Virus record (IMG/VR): IMGVR_UViG_3300007346_006032
Span: 1-25,876 of that record
Reading direction: 5' to 3' (one strand)
DNA: 25,876 nt
Source: a virus
The notes under the pieces are model-generated. The model searched no databases and was not told the DNA's origin. It saw nothing but the letters and a program-made list of their open reading frames with translations. This document shows, in pieces, positions 12,474 to 19,863 of this stretch. Each line of letters begins with the position of its first letter. Position 1 is the first letter of the stretch. Made by a program: the position numbers and the translations under genes.

Positions 12474-13420
12474 TGACTATTTCTCTTTTATATCTTGCTA
12501 AACCAACTTATGGTGGTTGGGTATCATTTACCTCACACTTATCTTTAAAATATAAGTATAATATTCTTAAATTAGGAAGTCGCACCGAAAACAGAGAAAG
12601 AGACTTTGGTTATGGTGCTACATACCGTAATGTATCTATGGATTTTCTTATGGAAATACCTAGTAGTGATATTTTAATAACTGCTGTTGATAAACACTAT
12701 CGAGAAGCGGTTGACCTTTTATATGGTGCGTCTTTAGTAATTCATGACCCTACTGAATTTAAATTGAATATACCTTATGATTTCTATAATATAATAACAA
12801 TACGACAAAAAGTGCACAAAACTTTAATGAATAATGGAGTTTTGAATACTTTTAAGAAACATCCATTTTATTGTTTTCCTAAATTAAATAAAAAAAAATC
12901 TACTGCTGTATCTATTAGTAGAATAGACTTTGATAAGAATACAGATATAATACTAGAAGCCAATAAATTATTATCGGAACCTATTGATATATATGGGAAA
13001 CAAAATGAATTATATGTCTATCACAAACTGGAAAAACTTGGATTCAAAGACCATTATAAGGGGCGTTTTGCTAAAACGTTTGAGGCACTCAATACGATAC
13101 TCGCAGAAGCGGAATTTATGGTTGATATGTCTTCTATCAAGGGAGATGGAGGTGGCACACAATACACCTTCTTGGAAGCCATATATATGGGTTGTGTTCT
13201 TGTTCTTAATAGTAAATGGACTAATGTAGAATATTCAATTTTTAATAATAATAATAGTATTATTGTAGATGACGCAGAAACTCTAGTATCTACTCTTGAA
13301 AACTCAAAAAAAATAGAAAATAAATATAAATTAAAGGGAATAATAGATAATTCAAAAATACTACTTCAGGCATTTATTTTAGAAACAGATTGGAGAGAAG
13401 AGTGTATAGGCTTTCATTAG
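12473..13420 (+). CDS. GT-B glycosyltransferase (GT4-like)
   Basis: 315 residues, about the length of short family-4 enzymes. The C-terminal Rossmann half is clear: VSISRIDFDKNTDIILEANK (147-165) is the strand-loop-helix that opens the nucleotide-sugar domain, DIYG follows at 172, and GDGGGTQYTFLEAIYMG (224-240) is the loop and helix carrying the conserved glutamate that holds the sugar nucleotide. The N-terminal half starts with SLLYLAKPTYGGWVSFTSHL, the usual GGWxxFT-like acceptor loop. It would transfer a sugar from a nucleotide donor to a protein, lipid or glycan. It follows the zinc-finger gene with TAATG overlap and its end overlaps a convergent second glycosyltransferase gene by 47 bases. 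Confidence 0.8.
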   Translation: MTISLLYLAKPTYGGWVSFTSHLSLKYKYNILKLGSRTENRERDFGYGATYRNVSMDFLMEIPSSDILITAVDKHYREAVDLLYGASLVIHDPTEFKLNIPYDFYNIITIRQKVHKTLMNNGVLNTFKKHPFYCFPKLNKKKSTAVSISRIDFDKNTDIILEANKLLSEPIDIYGKQNELYVYHKLEKLGFKDHYKGRFAKTFEALNTILAEAEFMVDMSSIKGDGGGTQYTFLEAIYMGCVLVLNSKWTNVEYSIFNNNNSIIVDDAETLVSTLENSKKIENKYKLKGIIDNSKILLQAFILETDWREECIGFH

Positions 13421-14141
13421 GATATGAACCATTCAGGTCTAATCTATACTTATGAGTAGCTAAGTTTCTCCATAAATGTATAGTTATACAATCTAAAAAT
13501 TGATGCTGGTTCCAAGGCACTCCATACTTTTCTTTGAAATTACTAGGGTTTGAATAGAATAAATCTTTCGCATACCACCAATCAACAGGACAAAAATACT
13601 TTGGCTGCCATACATAAGTTTCATAACCCCATTTTTTTATCATATCACGAAGAACACGCATGTAGCGTATTTTATCTTTGTTTTTACCTTTTACCTGGAT
13701 ACTTTCGCATTTTTCAATCAATTGCTTATAAAATGCACTACCAATAGGTGCTTTTAAAAATCCTATATTTGCTACGTATTCTGCTTCCAGTTTATACGCT
13801 CCTTTCTGTATTGTTCTTTCACTAGAGAATATGAATGGTGTGTCTATAATATCAATCATATTTGATACACAAACCATATCCATATCAACCCATATTCCAC
13901 CTTTCTTATATAATAATTTATACCGCCATATATCACTAAAGGGTAAATACTGGTCTTTTAACTGGAATACTTCACTACTTGGCATTATCTCATTCGCATC
14001 TAGCACAATTGTTCCGTCTGGTATATTTTCTATAGGCTCATAAGTATATAAATGAAATTCATGCTGGTGTTTTAAAAAACTCTTGATACACATTATTTCC
14101 ATATTAGTCATTTGACCTATCCATAAACTTTGAACTATCAT
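13374..14141 (-). CDS. GT-A glycosyltransferase with DxD motif (GT32-like)
   Basis: 255 residues. SLWIGQMTNMEIMCIKSFL at the start, FSDIWRYKLLYKKGGIWVDMDM (68-89) in the middle, and a retained DxD (D86, D88) are the signature of the DXD sugar-binding glycosyltransferases related to Och1, alpha-1,4-GalT and large clostridial toxins. The acidic pair binds the metal and nucleotide sugar. No membrane anchor is seen, so it probably acts in the cytosol or a virus factory. Together with the convergent GT-B enzyme it forms a glycosylation pair, most simply for surface glycans of the virion. Its 3' end overlaps the neighbour by 47 bases. Confidence 0.85.
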   Translation of the reverse strand: MIVQSLWIGQMTNMEIMCIKSFLKHQHEFHLYTYEPIENIPDGTIVLDANEIMPSSEVFQLKDQYLPFSDIWRYKLLYKKGGIWVDMDMVCVSNMIDIIDTPFIFSSERTIQKGAYKLEAEYVANIGFLKAPIGSAFYKQLIEKCESIQVKGKNKDKIRYMRVLRDMIKKWGYETYVWQPKYFCPVDWWYAKDLFYSNPSNFKEKYGVPWNQHQFLDCITIHLWRNLATHKYRLDLNGSYPNESLYTLLSNLFLK

Positions 14142-14230
14142 CGCTCTTTATAAGTCCCATAGATTTTTTTCCCCGTAAATTTACAAAATTGACTTTCATT
14201 TTTGAGGCATACAGTAGGCACAACCCTAAT

Positions 14231-14515
14231 ATGCTAATCGACCATATGACACTCGCTAAGAAAATAGAATATAAAAAGTATGTATATTACCAATTTTTAA
14301 AACAACATTTTTCAATTGAAAATTTAGATATGGACCTTATTGACTGTGAAGATGGATTTAAATTTTCATATAATTCAAATGGATACTATTGGGGTGAATA
14401 TCCTAGAGCAATACATTTTGAACAAGAATTTAGTTATACAATTGATAAAAGTAAAAAAAATAAATATTGCGACTATTATGACCCTTTCTTCCAAGTTATG
14501 TTAATAGCTTTTTAA
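14231..14515 (+). CDS. Small protein of unknown function
   Basis: 94 residues from the ATG at 14231; a longer reading from a TTG at 14189 is unlikely in a virus that otherwise shows only ATG starts. The next ATG at 14246 is also possible. The sequence is rich in tyrosine, lysine and aspartate (IEYKKYVYYQFLKQHFSIEN, GYYWGEYPRAIHFEQEF), soluble and probably alpha/beta. No motif is recognised. It lies between the DxD glycosyltransferase (divergent) and the first MCP gene (convergent), where TAAGC-A-GCTTA forms a short hairpin right after its stop. Confidence 0.5.
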   Translation: MLIDHMTLAKKIEYKKYVYYQFLKQHFSIENLDMDLIDCEDGFKFSYNSNGYYWGEYPRAIHFEQEFSYTIDKSKKNKYCDYYDPFFQVMLIAF

Positions 14516-14523
14516 TAAGCAGC

Positions 14524-16071
14524 TTACATAGTCTTAACTAGTGTTTCGCTGTTAAATGCTGAAACATTCTTAACATAAGACTGTTGAATTTCTGGAACAC
14601 TTCTACGTGAGACTGGTAGAACAGCGTCGCCACTATTGACACCTGAGCGAATGAGAATGTCGTAGTCTGCTGACCCTGAGTAGTTGCTTACAAGTCCCAT
14701 ATGATGGGTATAGTCTAATCCAACACCTAAGGCGTTTGCCTCGCAGAGGTTTCCTACACCACTATCCTGTGAGGTTCCATCAGTAGCTCTATCGGCATAA
14801 TCGGCGTCTATCTGTCCTTTGCCTACTGAGAGGGAACAGACTGTTTTGTCGGCGAGGTCGCCATTCAATAAGGCTCTCTGCCAGAAGGCACGAACCTCAC
14901 TATCACCCTGTGCTAATCCCTTGTTGCCGTATGTGTTGGCTGTTACTGAACCAGCCCCACTCTGTTTTGTTTTTGTAAGAAGATTGGGGACTACTTCAAC
15001 TACAAAGTCCTGTGGCTGTCTAATGTTGTTCTTGTTCTGCTGGTAATTTTCTAAACCAAGTGGGTTGCGGAAGTTTGTCTGGTTAGCAGACCTGTTGTTT
15101 TCCTGCGATTGGTCAATAAACATATTAACCATACTTCTAACAGCATTTACGTTTGGTGTGTATTTACTGTTGTTTGTAGATGAATTGACTTCGTTAATAA
15201 GGTTGAATCGGTCATTTAATACAAAGTTAGGGTTGTATCCAGCGAGGTCCTTTGGTGTTGGAACCATAAGGCGACCCTGAAGTCTAAGGTTTTTGACTAT
15301 GTAGAATGAACCTGTAAGAACATCGGCATCAGTCTGGTTAGTTCCCATATCACGGAAACGGTCGCTATAGAAACCATTTTCGTTATTGAGTTCTAAGTTA
15401 ATAAGAAGACCTCCTAAGTAAGACTGTCCTAAATGGAGAGGCTGTGTGTTGTTAAGTAGTGCTGTATCGAGTTTGAATGAGAATGGAACACCATAATTTG
15501 GGTCTTCCTGTCCTACTAAGTTAGACATTTGACCTGCTGCTCCAGTAGTTGCATTGTCCATAGTTGTTGCGTGTCTATTGGCGTGTGTGGCGTCTGTGCC
15601 TGAGGCGCATGCTCGGATAAGAGGTGAAATAAGGTAGTCCTGCTTGTTGTTGGTCCAGGCTTTTCTAGCGGCGTTATACATAGGGTAGTTCCTATGTTCG
15701 CTGATATTGACTGAAGTTTTCTTAGACTGTATGAAAATCTTTTTAACCATACTTTCTAAACCATTCCAGTTTGAAATATTCTGGTTTGAAACTGCCTGTA
15801 ATCCAGTTCCATTATTGGCTGAGTATTCGGCTTTAGTTGTAGCGGCTGCGGCTTTAAGAGTGAGTGGTGTGCCATCGCTCTTAACGTGGATAACCTGACC
15901 TGTTAAGTATAAGTCGCTTGTATCTAAAAGTCTATCCTGTGATGAAATGGCAAACTTAATGTTGCCATTACCATTTTTGTTTGAGAAACCCCCAGAAAGG
16001 GCATTAGCAGCACTTTTAACTGATTGGTCGTTTAATGGAGGAATGGAAAAGTAAACTCTAGAACTTGGCAT
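14524..16071 (-). CDS. Major capsid protein-like, double jelly roll (copy A)
   Basis: 515 residues, right for double-jelly-roll capsid proteins. Landmarks: IKFAISSQDRLLDTSDLYLTG at the start; NISNWNGLESMVKKIFIQS (about 99-117), the strand before the first loop; ISEHRNYPMYNAARKAW; GGLLINLELNNENGFYSDRF closing the first jelly roll; and VKNLRLQGRLMVPTPKDLAGY opening the linker to the second. It would assemble as trimers with pseudo-hexagonal outline to form the shell. It is divergent in sequence from the other two MCP-like proteins here. Codon use is unlike most neighbours, with many CAG, CTT and AAG codons, suggesting high expression. The leader has GTAGTAGTATATAATAAA before the ATG. Assignment is by eye; fold prediction would be decisive. 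Confidence 0.75.
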   Translation of the reverse strand: MPSSRVYFSIPPLNDQSVKSAANALSGGFSNKNGNGNIKFAISSQDRLLDTSDLYLTGQVIHVKSDGTPLTLKAAAATTKAEYSANNGTGLQAVSNQNISNWNGLESMVKKIFIQSKKTSVNISEHRNYPMYNAARKAWTNNKQDYLISPLIRACASGTDATHANRHATTMDNATTGAAGQMSNLVGQEDPNYGVPFSFKLDTALLNNTQPLHLGQSYLGGLLINLELNNENGFYSDRFRDMGTNQTDADVLTGSFYIVKNLRLQGRLMVPTPKDLAGYNPNFVLNDRFNLINEVNSSTNNSKYTPNVNAVRSMVNMFIDQSQENNRSANQTNFRNPLGLENYQQNKNNIRQPQDFVVEVVPNLLTKTKQSGAGSVTANTYGNKGLAQGDSEVRAFWQRALLNGDLADKTVCSLSVGKGQIDADYADRATDGTSQDSGVGNLCEANALGVGLDYTHHMGLVSNYSGSADYDILIRSGVNSGDAVLPVSRRSVPEIQQSYVKNVSAFNSETLVKTM

Positions 16072-16162
16072 TTTATTATATACTACTACAAGAATATTAT
16101 TTTAGAAAAAAAAAAAATTAAAATTGACTTGAATACTCAAACTCTATTATTAATAAAAAAAA

Positions 16163-16609
16163 ATGGAAATTGAAGGCTACCCGAATTATCTAATATACCC
16201 TGATGGACGTGTATTTAGTAAAAAAAGAAATATATTTTTGAAACTAGGTTATTGTAATGGATATCATAGTATAATGCTTTTTAATAATAAAAATAAACAA
16301 AAATATACCGTTCATAGACTAGTTGCTATACATTATATTCCTAATCTAAATAATTTACCTTTTGTTAATCATAAAAATGGAATAAGAGACGATAATAGAG
16401 TTGAAAACTTAGAATGGTGTACTTGTTCTTATAATAATCAATCAATTAATTGTATAAATAAAAATTTAGGTTGTATAAATTACAAAAAAAGTAGAAATAG
16501 ATGGCGATTTATAATAAGTATAAATAAAAAAAATTATGAATGGAGTTTCCCAACAAAAGAAGAAGCGGAGTGCCAGCGTATCTTAATGAAGAGCATGCTA
16601 GAAGGATGA
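16163..16609 (+). CDS. HNH homing-type endonuclease (NUMOD4-HNH)
   Basis: 148 residues, paralogous over the whole length to the protein at 1255-1692. The NUMOD4-like start is MEIEGYPNYLIYPDGRVFSK; the HNH core carries TVHRLVAIHYIPN, FVNHKNGIRDDNRVENLEW and CTCSYNNQS; the tail NRWRFIISINKKNYEWSF followed by EEAECQR is AP2-like. It lies between two MCP genes, in divergent orientation to the first with 91 bases between. This is typical of a mobile homing gene placed beside conserved structural genes. After its stop, TTGGTG and CACCAA (16610-16645) can pair across GCTATT repeats. Confidence 0.9.
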   Translation: MEIEGYPNYLIYPDGRVFSKKRNIFLKLGYCNGYHSIMLFNNKNKQKYTVHRLVAIHYIPNLNNLPFVNHKNGIRDDNRVENLEWCTCSYNNQSINCINKNLGCINYKKSRNRWRFIISINKKNYEWSFPTKEEAECQRILMKSMLEG

Positions 16610-16684
16610 TTGGTGCTATTGCTATTGCTATATAGCCCACACCAAAATAAACTTATATTTTTTCTTTAAGTATCTAATTTAAAC

Positions 16685-18250
16685 TTATAATTCGACTTCG
16701 ATGTTGCCATCGCCACCTATGTCGACGACTTTCTTAGACCAAATGAATGTATTTATTTGAAAAGGGTCGGTTCTTGTAGGTGTGTTTGCGAAACCAAGTC
16801 TAATCTGTCCTTCGGCTTCCTTGAGGTCGTAATAGAAAGGACGTTTGGCTAACTGTCTTGAAATTAAGAAAGTGTTTGTATAGTCAGCCATATTAGCTCC
16901 ATCGTCATTTCCTAAATCCTGGGCTTCTCTTGAAACACTATCGAAAGCCTTAACAGTTTCATTCATAGCGACTACCTTTTCGTTAAGAAGTCTAGGGTTG
17001 TATGAGCGGACTGGTGCTAACCTGTTGTTAAGGAAATACTGGACGCTATTGAGGTCTGTAAGTGTGGGAGTTGCTCCAGTAAAATAACTTGAGTGGTTGT
17101 CGCTTTCATACTGAGATGTATTACTAAAACTACTCATAATACAAACTGCTTTAGTTGCTACTGAGTTAAGTTCTACCTGATGACGAGTAGCACTTGCGAG
17201 AAGTGTGCTAGTGTGGTAGTCGTATGATGTAAATTCATATTTAAATCCATTTCCTAATCTACCTATAACATCCTGGGGAGGTGCTATGCTTAATACTCTA
17301 AACTGTGGGCGGACTAAACATTTTCTAGTTTCTCCACGAAGTCTAACAACTATATTAGTTGCTGTATCTGGGACACCAGCTGAAGTTCCTACTGAAGTAA
17401 ATGTAATTTCTAATTTACCAGCGTTAATGGCTAATCCTGAGACTACGGCATCTGTAATATCTGGGAAACCTGACATTCCAACCCTAATCTGGTTTCCAAT
17501 TGCTAAACCACAGTCTTCTACACTATCAAAGTCTAATGTAGATGGAATAGTAAGTAATGCTCCCCCACTTGTGTTATCTGCCATAGCAATACCATTAGTG
17601 CTTGATGGACCAATATCATATTCAGTAAGGTCGCCTGCTACTGCTTTGAAATAATGGAGTGCGATATTTGGGTTTTCTAGTGTCATTTCGAGTCGGAGAC
17701 CTCCACCAAGAGCCATTACAGGGCATAATTTATCATCGTCCCACCAACGGAAAACACCACTCTTAAGTGGAGTAGTAAAACGACGGAAATTGTAATAGTG
17801 TGTGCCATCAGTCTTGATTGGTGAAATAACGGCATCTGGAGTAGCTGTTGTTGCTGTAACTGGAGTGGAACCAGCGTTGAAAGCATAGACATCACTACCA
17901 CAACCTTCTAATGTCTGGAGATTGGTTTTATCCTCATATAAATACTGGTGGTTAATTGAAGACCACTGGTTATAGTTCTGTAAGGTCTCTAAATGAGTTC
18001 CTGTTCCTAATGAGTAGATATCAATACGAGAAATTACAGCATCGGCACCTGCGGTCTGGTCTAAGTGAAGACGCTTGTTATCGCTTGAAGTATTACAGAT
18101 ATCTAAGGCTAAGTGGGACTGACGACCTGATACCATACCAAGATTGGGTGGTAATTCAAAAATTACCTTTTGTCCCTGCTGGCAGTCGAACTCTGTTCCA
18201 TTAGTTGGAACAAGTGAAATCATTTTAGAAGATGCTTGAGTATTAGACAT
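16685..18250 (-). CDS. Major capsid protein-like, double jelly roll (copy B)
   Basis: 521 residues. The first jelly roll is well marked: QSHLALDICNTSSDNKRL, AVISRIDIYSLGTGTHLETL (about 70-90) and NYNQWSSINHQYL are the strand-loop pattern seen in capsid proteins of polinton-like and giant viruses; GGGLRLEMTLEN closes it. FRVLSIAPPQDVIGRL opens the second domain, which ends with RPFYYDLKEAEGQIRLGF. Length and layout match copies A and C, although direct similarity is low. Codon use is rich in CAG, CTT and AAG. It is divergent from the fibre-like gene at 18315 with 64 bases between. It might be the principal MCP or a specialised one for certain shell positions. Confidence 0.8.
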   Translation of the reverse strand: MSNTQASSKMISLVPTNGTEFDCQQGQKVIFELPPNLGMVSGRQSHLALDICNTSSDNKRLHLDQTAGADAVISRIDIYSLGTGTHLETLQNYNQWSSINHQYLYEDKTNLQTLEGCGSDVYAFNAGSTPVTATTATPDAVISPIKTDGTHYYNFRRFTTPLKSGVFRWWDDDKLCPVMALGGGLRLEMTLENPNIALHYFKAVAGDLTEYDIGPSSTNGIAMADNTSGGALLTIPSTLDFDSVEDCGLAIGNQIRVGMSGFPDITDAVVSGLAINAGKLEITFTSVGTSAGVPDTATNIVVRLRGETRKCLVRPQFRVLSIAPPQDVIGRLGNGFKYEFTSYDYHTSTLLASATRHQVELNSVATKAVCIMSSFSNTSQYESDNHSSYFTGATPTLTDLNSVQYFLNNRLAPVRSYNPRLLNEKVVAMNETVKAFDSVSREAQDLGNDDGANMADYTNTFLISRQLAKRPFYYDLKEAEGQIRLGFANTPTRTDPFQINTFIWSKKVVDIGGDGNIEVEL

Positions 18251-18314
18251 AGTTATTGATAATATGTAGTTAGAAAATAATTTTAAAATATTTTTCTACC
18301 ATATATTAAAAGAT

Positions 18315-19466
18315 ATGCCTTTCAATAATTCTACTAATTCACAACAATTTATACCAAGTGCTAGTATAGTAGGCGTGTTTCCTACTGTAGGTTGGCAATC
18401 CCACTTAACTGACTATCTACCATACTCTTCGCTCTCAATTTCCTTAAGAGCGACAAAAAACTCTACAATAAATTTATATTCTTATCCTGATAATATCGAC
18501 GCTCACGCTAAACTAGTGTTTTCTAAAACTATTACTGCTGATACTAATTTCTTTAAAAGGTTTTCAATTGAAGGTGTATTTTTTTCAGTAGAAGTAATAA
18601 ATGAAGAAGCAACAGAGGGAACAATACGACTCGCTACATTAGGCTCTAATCTTAATCAATATGATAGTGCTACTCTATTAAACTCTGTAATTGATATTGA
18701 TACTAATACTTCTTTACATAGAGTAGCTAATGACTTTAATACAGATATGGTAAGAGGGCTACACCAGGGTTTTACTAAGGTAAATATCCAAGCCATTTTA
18801 AACCAAACTGCACCATCAACAATTAGAACACTAGGTTGCCAAGACTATCAATTTAATGAAAATGTTAGTGCTGATTTGTATATTTATCATCCTAATGCTA
18901 ATGATGATATTGCTGGAACTGGTGCTAGAACTGTAAGGATAATATACGTAGATGCTAGTGATACAATTCAAACTTTAGACTATACTATTACTGGGGGTGG
19001 AGGTTCTGTATTTCCTCTAGGTATCTCAGGTAAAATGGTTCATAGGGCTTTTGTTCTTACTAGTGGCTCTACTAATTCTAATGTAGGACAGATAACAATT
19101 ACTAATATTACGAGCACAGTTATATATGCTAGCATAGAGCCAACTGAAAATACGAGTCATGTTGGTCTTTACCTAGTTCCAAGTAATAGTGAATTGATAG
19201 TAAGCGATGTTAATATAGTTGCTACTGGAATGAGTGGAATGCTTAGAATAAATGAAAGGGACTATACAAATAGTCAATTATATTCAGTTGGCGATTTCCC
19301 AATTGATAGTAAGGCTCATAATTACACCTATAATATAAATGGTATATTCCCTGCTGGTAATGCCGTCCAAATAGACTTTATCCCAGATGCTGGTGCACCA
19401 ACAGTAAAAACAATTATAAATGTAATGGTGAATGGTATTCTATCTCCAATTAAAAATTCATTTTAA
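18315..19466 (+). CDS. Fibre-like or surface virion protein
   Basis: 383 residues, beta-rich, with no cysteine-rich or catalytic motif. Residues 9-105 (IVGVFPTVGWQSHLTDYLPY, SLSISLRATKNSTINLYSYP, then FFKRFSIEGVFFSVEVINEE and TIRLATL) follow the pattern of a small beta-sandwich domain common in aquatic phage tail and fibre proteins. The remainder has many Thr/Ser/Asn residues and GGGGS-like loops, ending GILSPIKNSF. It is one of two proteins here with phage-fibre-type modules (the other at 2541-4211). Placement among capsid genes supports a virion role such as host attachment. Start: ATG after TACCATATATTAAAAGAT. Confidence 0.6.
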   Translation: MPFNNSTNSQQFIPSASIVGVFPTVGWQSHLTDYLPYSSLSISLRATKNSTINLYSYPDNIDAHAKLVFSKTITADTNFFKRFSIEGVFFSVEVINEEATEGTIRLATLGSNLNQYDSATLLNSVIDIDTNTSLHRVANDFNTDMVRGLHQGFTKVNIQAILNQTAPSTIRTLGCQDYQFNENVSADLYIYHPNANDDIAGTGARTVRIIYVDASDTIQTLDYTITGGGGSVFPLGISGKMVHRAFVLTSGSTNSNVGQITITNITSTVIYASIEPTENTSHVGLYLVPSNSELIVSDVNIVATGMSGMLRINERDYTNSQLYSVGDFPIDSKAHNYTYNINGIFPAGNAVQIDFIPDAGAPTVKTIINVMVNGILSPIKNSF

Positions 19467-19487
19467 TTAACTCTTTTTCTCAAAATT

Positions 19488-19512
19488 ATTTTCTTGTTAT
19501 ATATTAACAAAA
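19488..19512 (+). promoter_or_regulatory. Promoter-like motif shared with the gene at 11736
   Basis: TTTTCTTGTTA followed by TATATTAACAA directly precedes the ATG at 19513. It equals the block before 11736 except for one base in the middle. The arms TTGTTA and TAACAA are inverted. This suggests a common promoter class for the nuclease and zinc-finger genes, distinct from the GTATTATA class before virion genes. Confidence 0.6.
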
Positions 19513-19863
19513 ATGAATAAAATTAGTATCTATAAGATAAGTAGCCCAACTTGCGAACAAGTCTATGTAGGTTCTACAAAAAACTCAATTATAGAACGTT
19601 TCTGGTATCATAAATCGAATTATAAAAAATATTGCGAGGGTCGTAATAGTTATTGTTCTAGTTATGAGATAATAGACAAAGACTATGAAAATGTAAAAAT
19701 AGAATTGATAGAAGAATGTTCTACTGAGAATAGAAAAGATAGAGAAAGGTATTGGATAAGAAATTTAGATACAATAAATATTAAAAAATTAAAAACAAAA
19801 GAAGAGCGAAACGCTCACTATAGACAAAAGAGACTTCAAAAGAAACTTAATCCTCCTTCTTAG
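19513..19863 (+). CDS. GIY-YIG endonuclease, short form
   Basis: 116 residues with the nuclease core only: ISIYKISSPTCEQVYVGST (GIY and YIG elements at about 5-22), ERFWYHK with the catalytic-arginine region (about 29-35), and the glutamate in DRERYWIRNLDTINIKK (about 77-93). The basic tail RNAHYRQKRLQKKL may bind DNA. It lacks the zinc finger of the protein at 4286. It lies between the fibre-like gene and the 947-residue virion gene, whose 3' end it overlaps by 17 bases. A free-standing homing endonuclease is likely. Confidence 0.87.
   Translation: MNKISIYKISSPTCEQVYVGSTKNSIIERFWYHKSNYKKYCEGRNSYCSSYEIIDKDYENVKIELIEECSTENRKDRERYWIRNLDTINIKKLKTKEERNAHYRQKRLQKKLNPPS

Noticed and set aside
14189-14230. 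TTG start for the small gene ending at 14515
   Set aside because: All other genes here start at ATG and the virus appears to use eukaryotic translation; ATG codons at 14231 or 14246 suffice.
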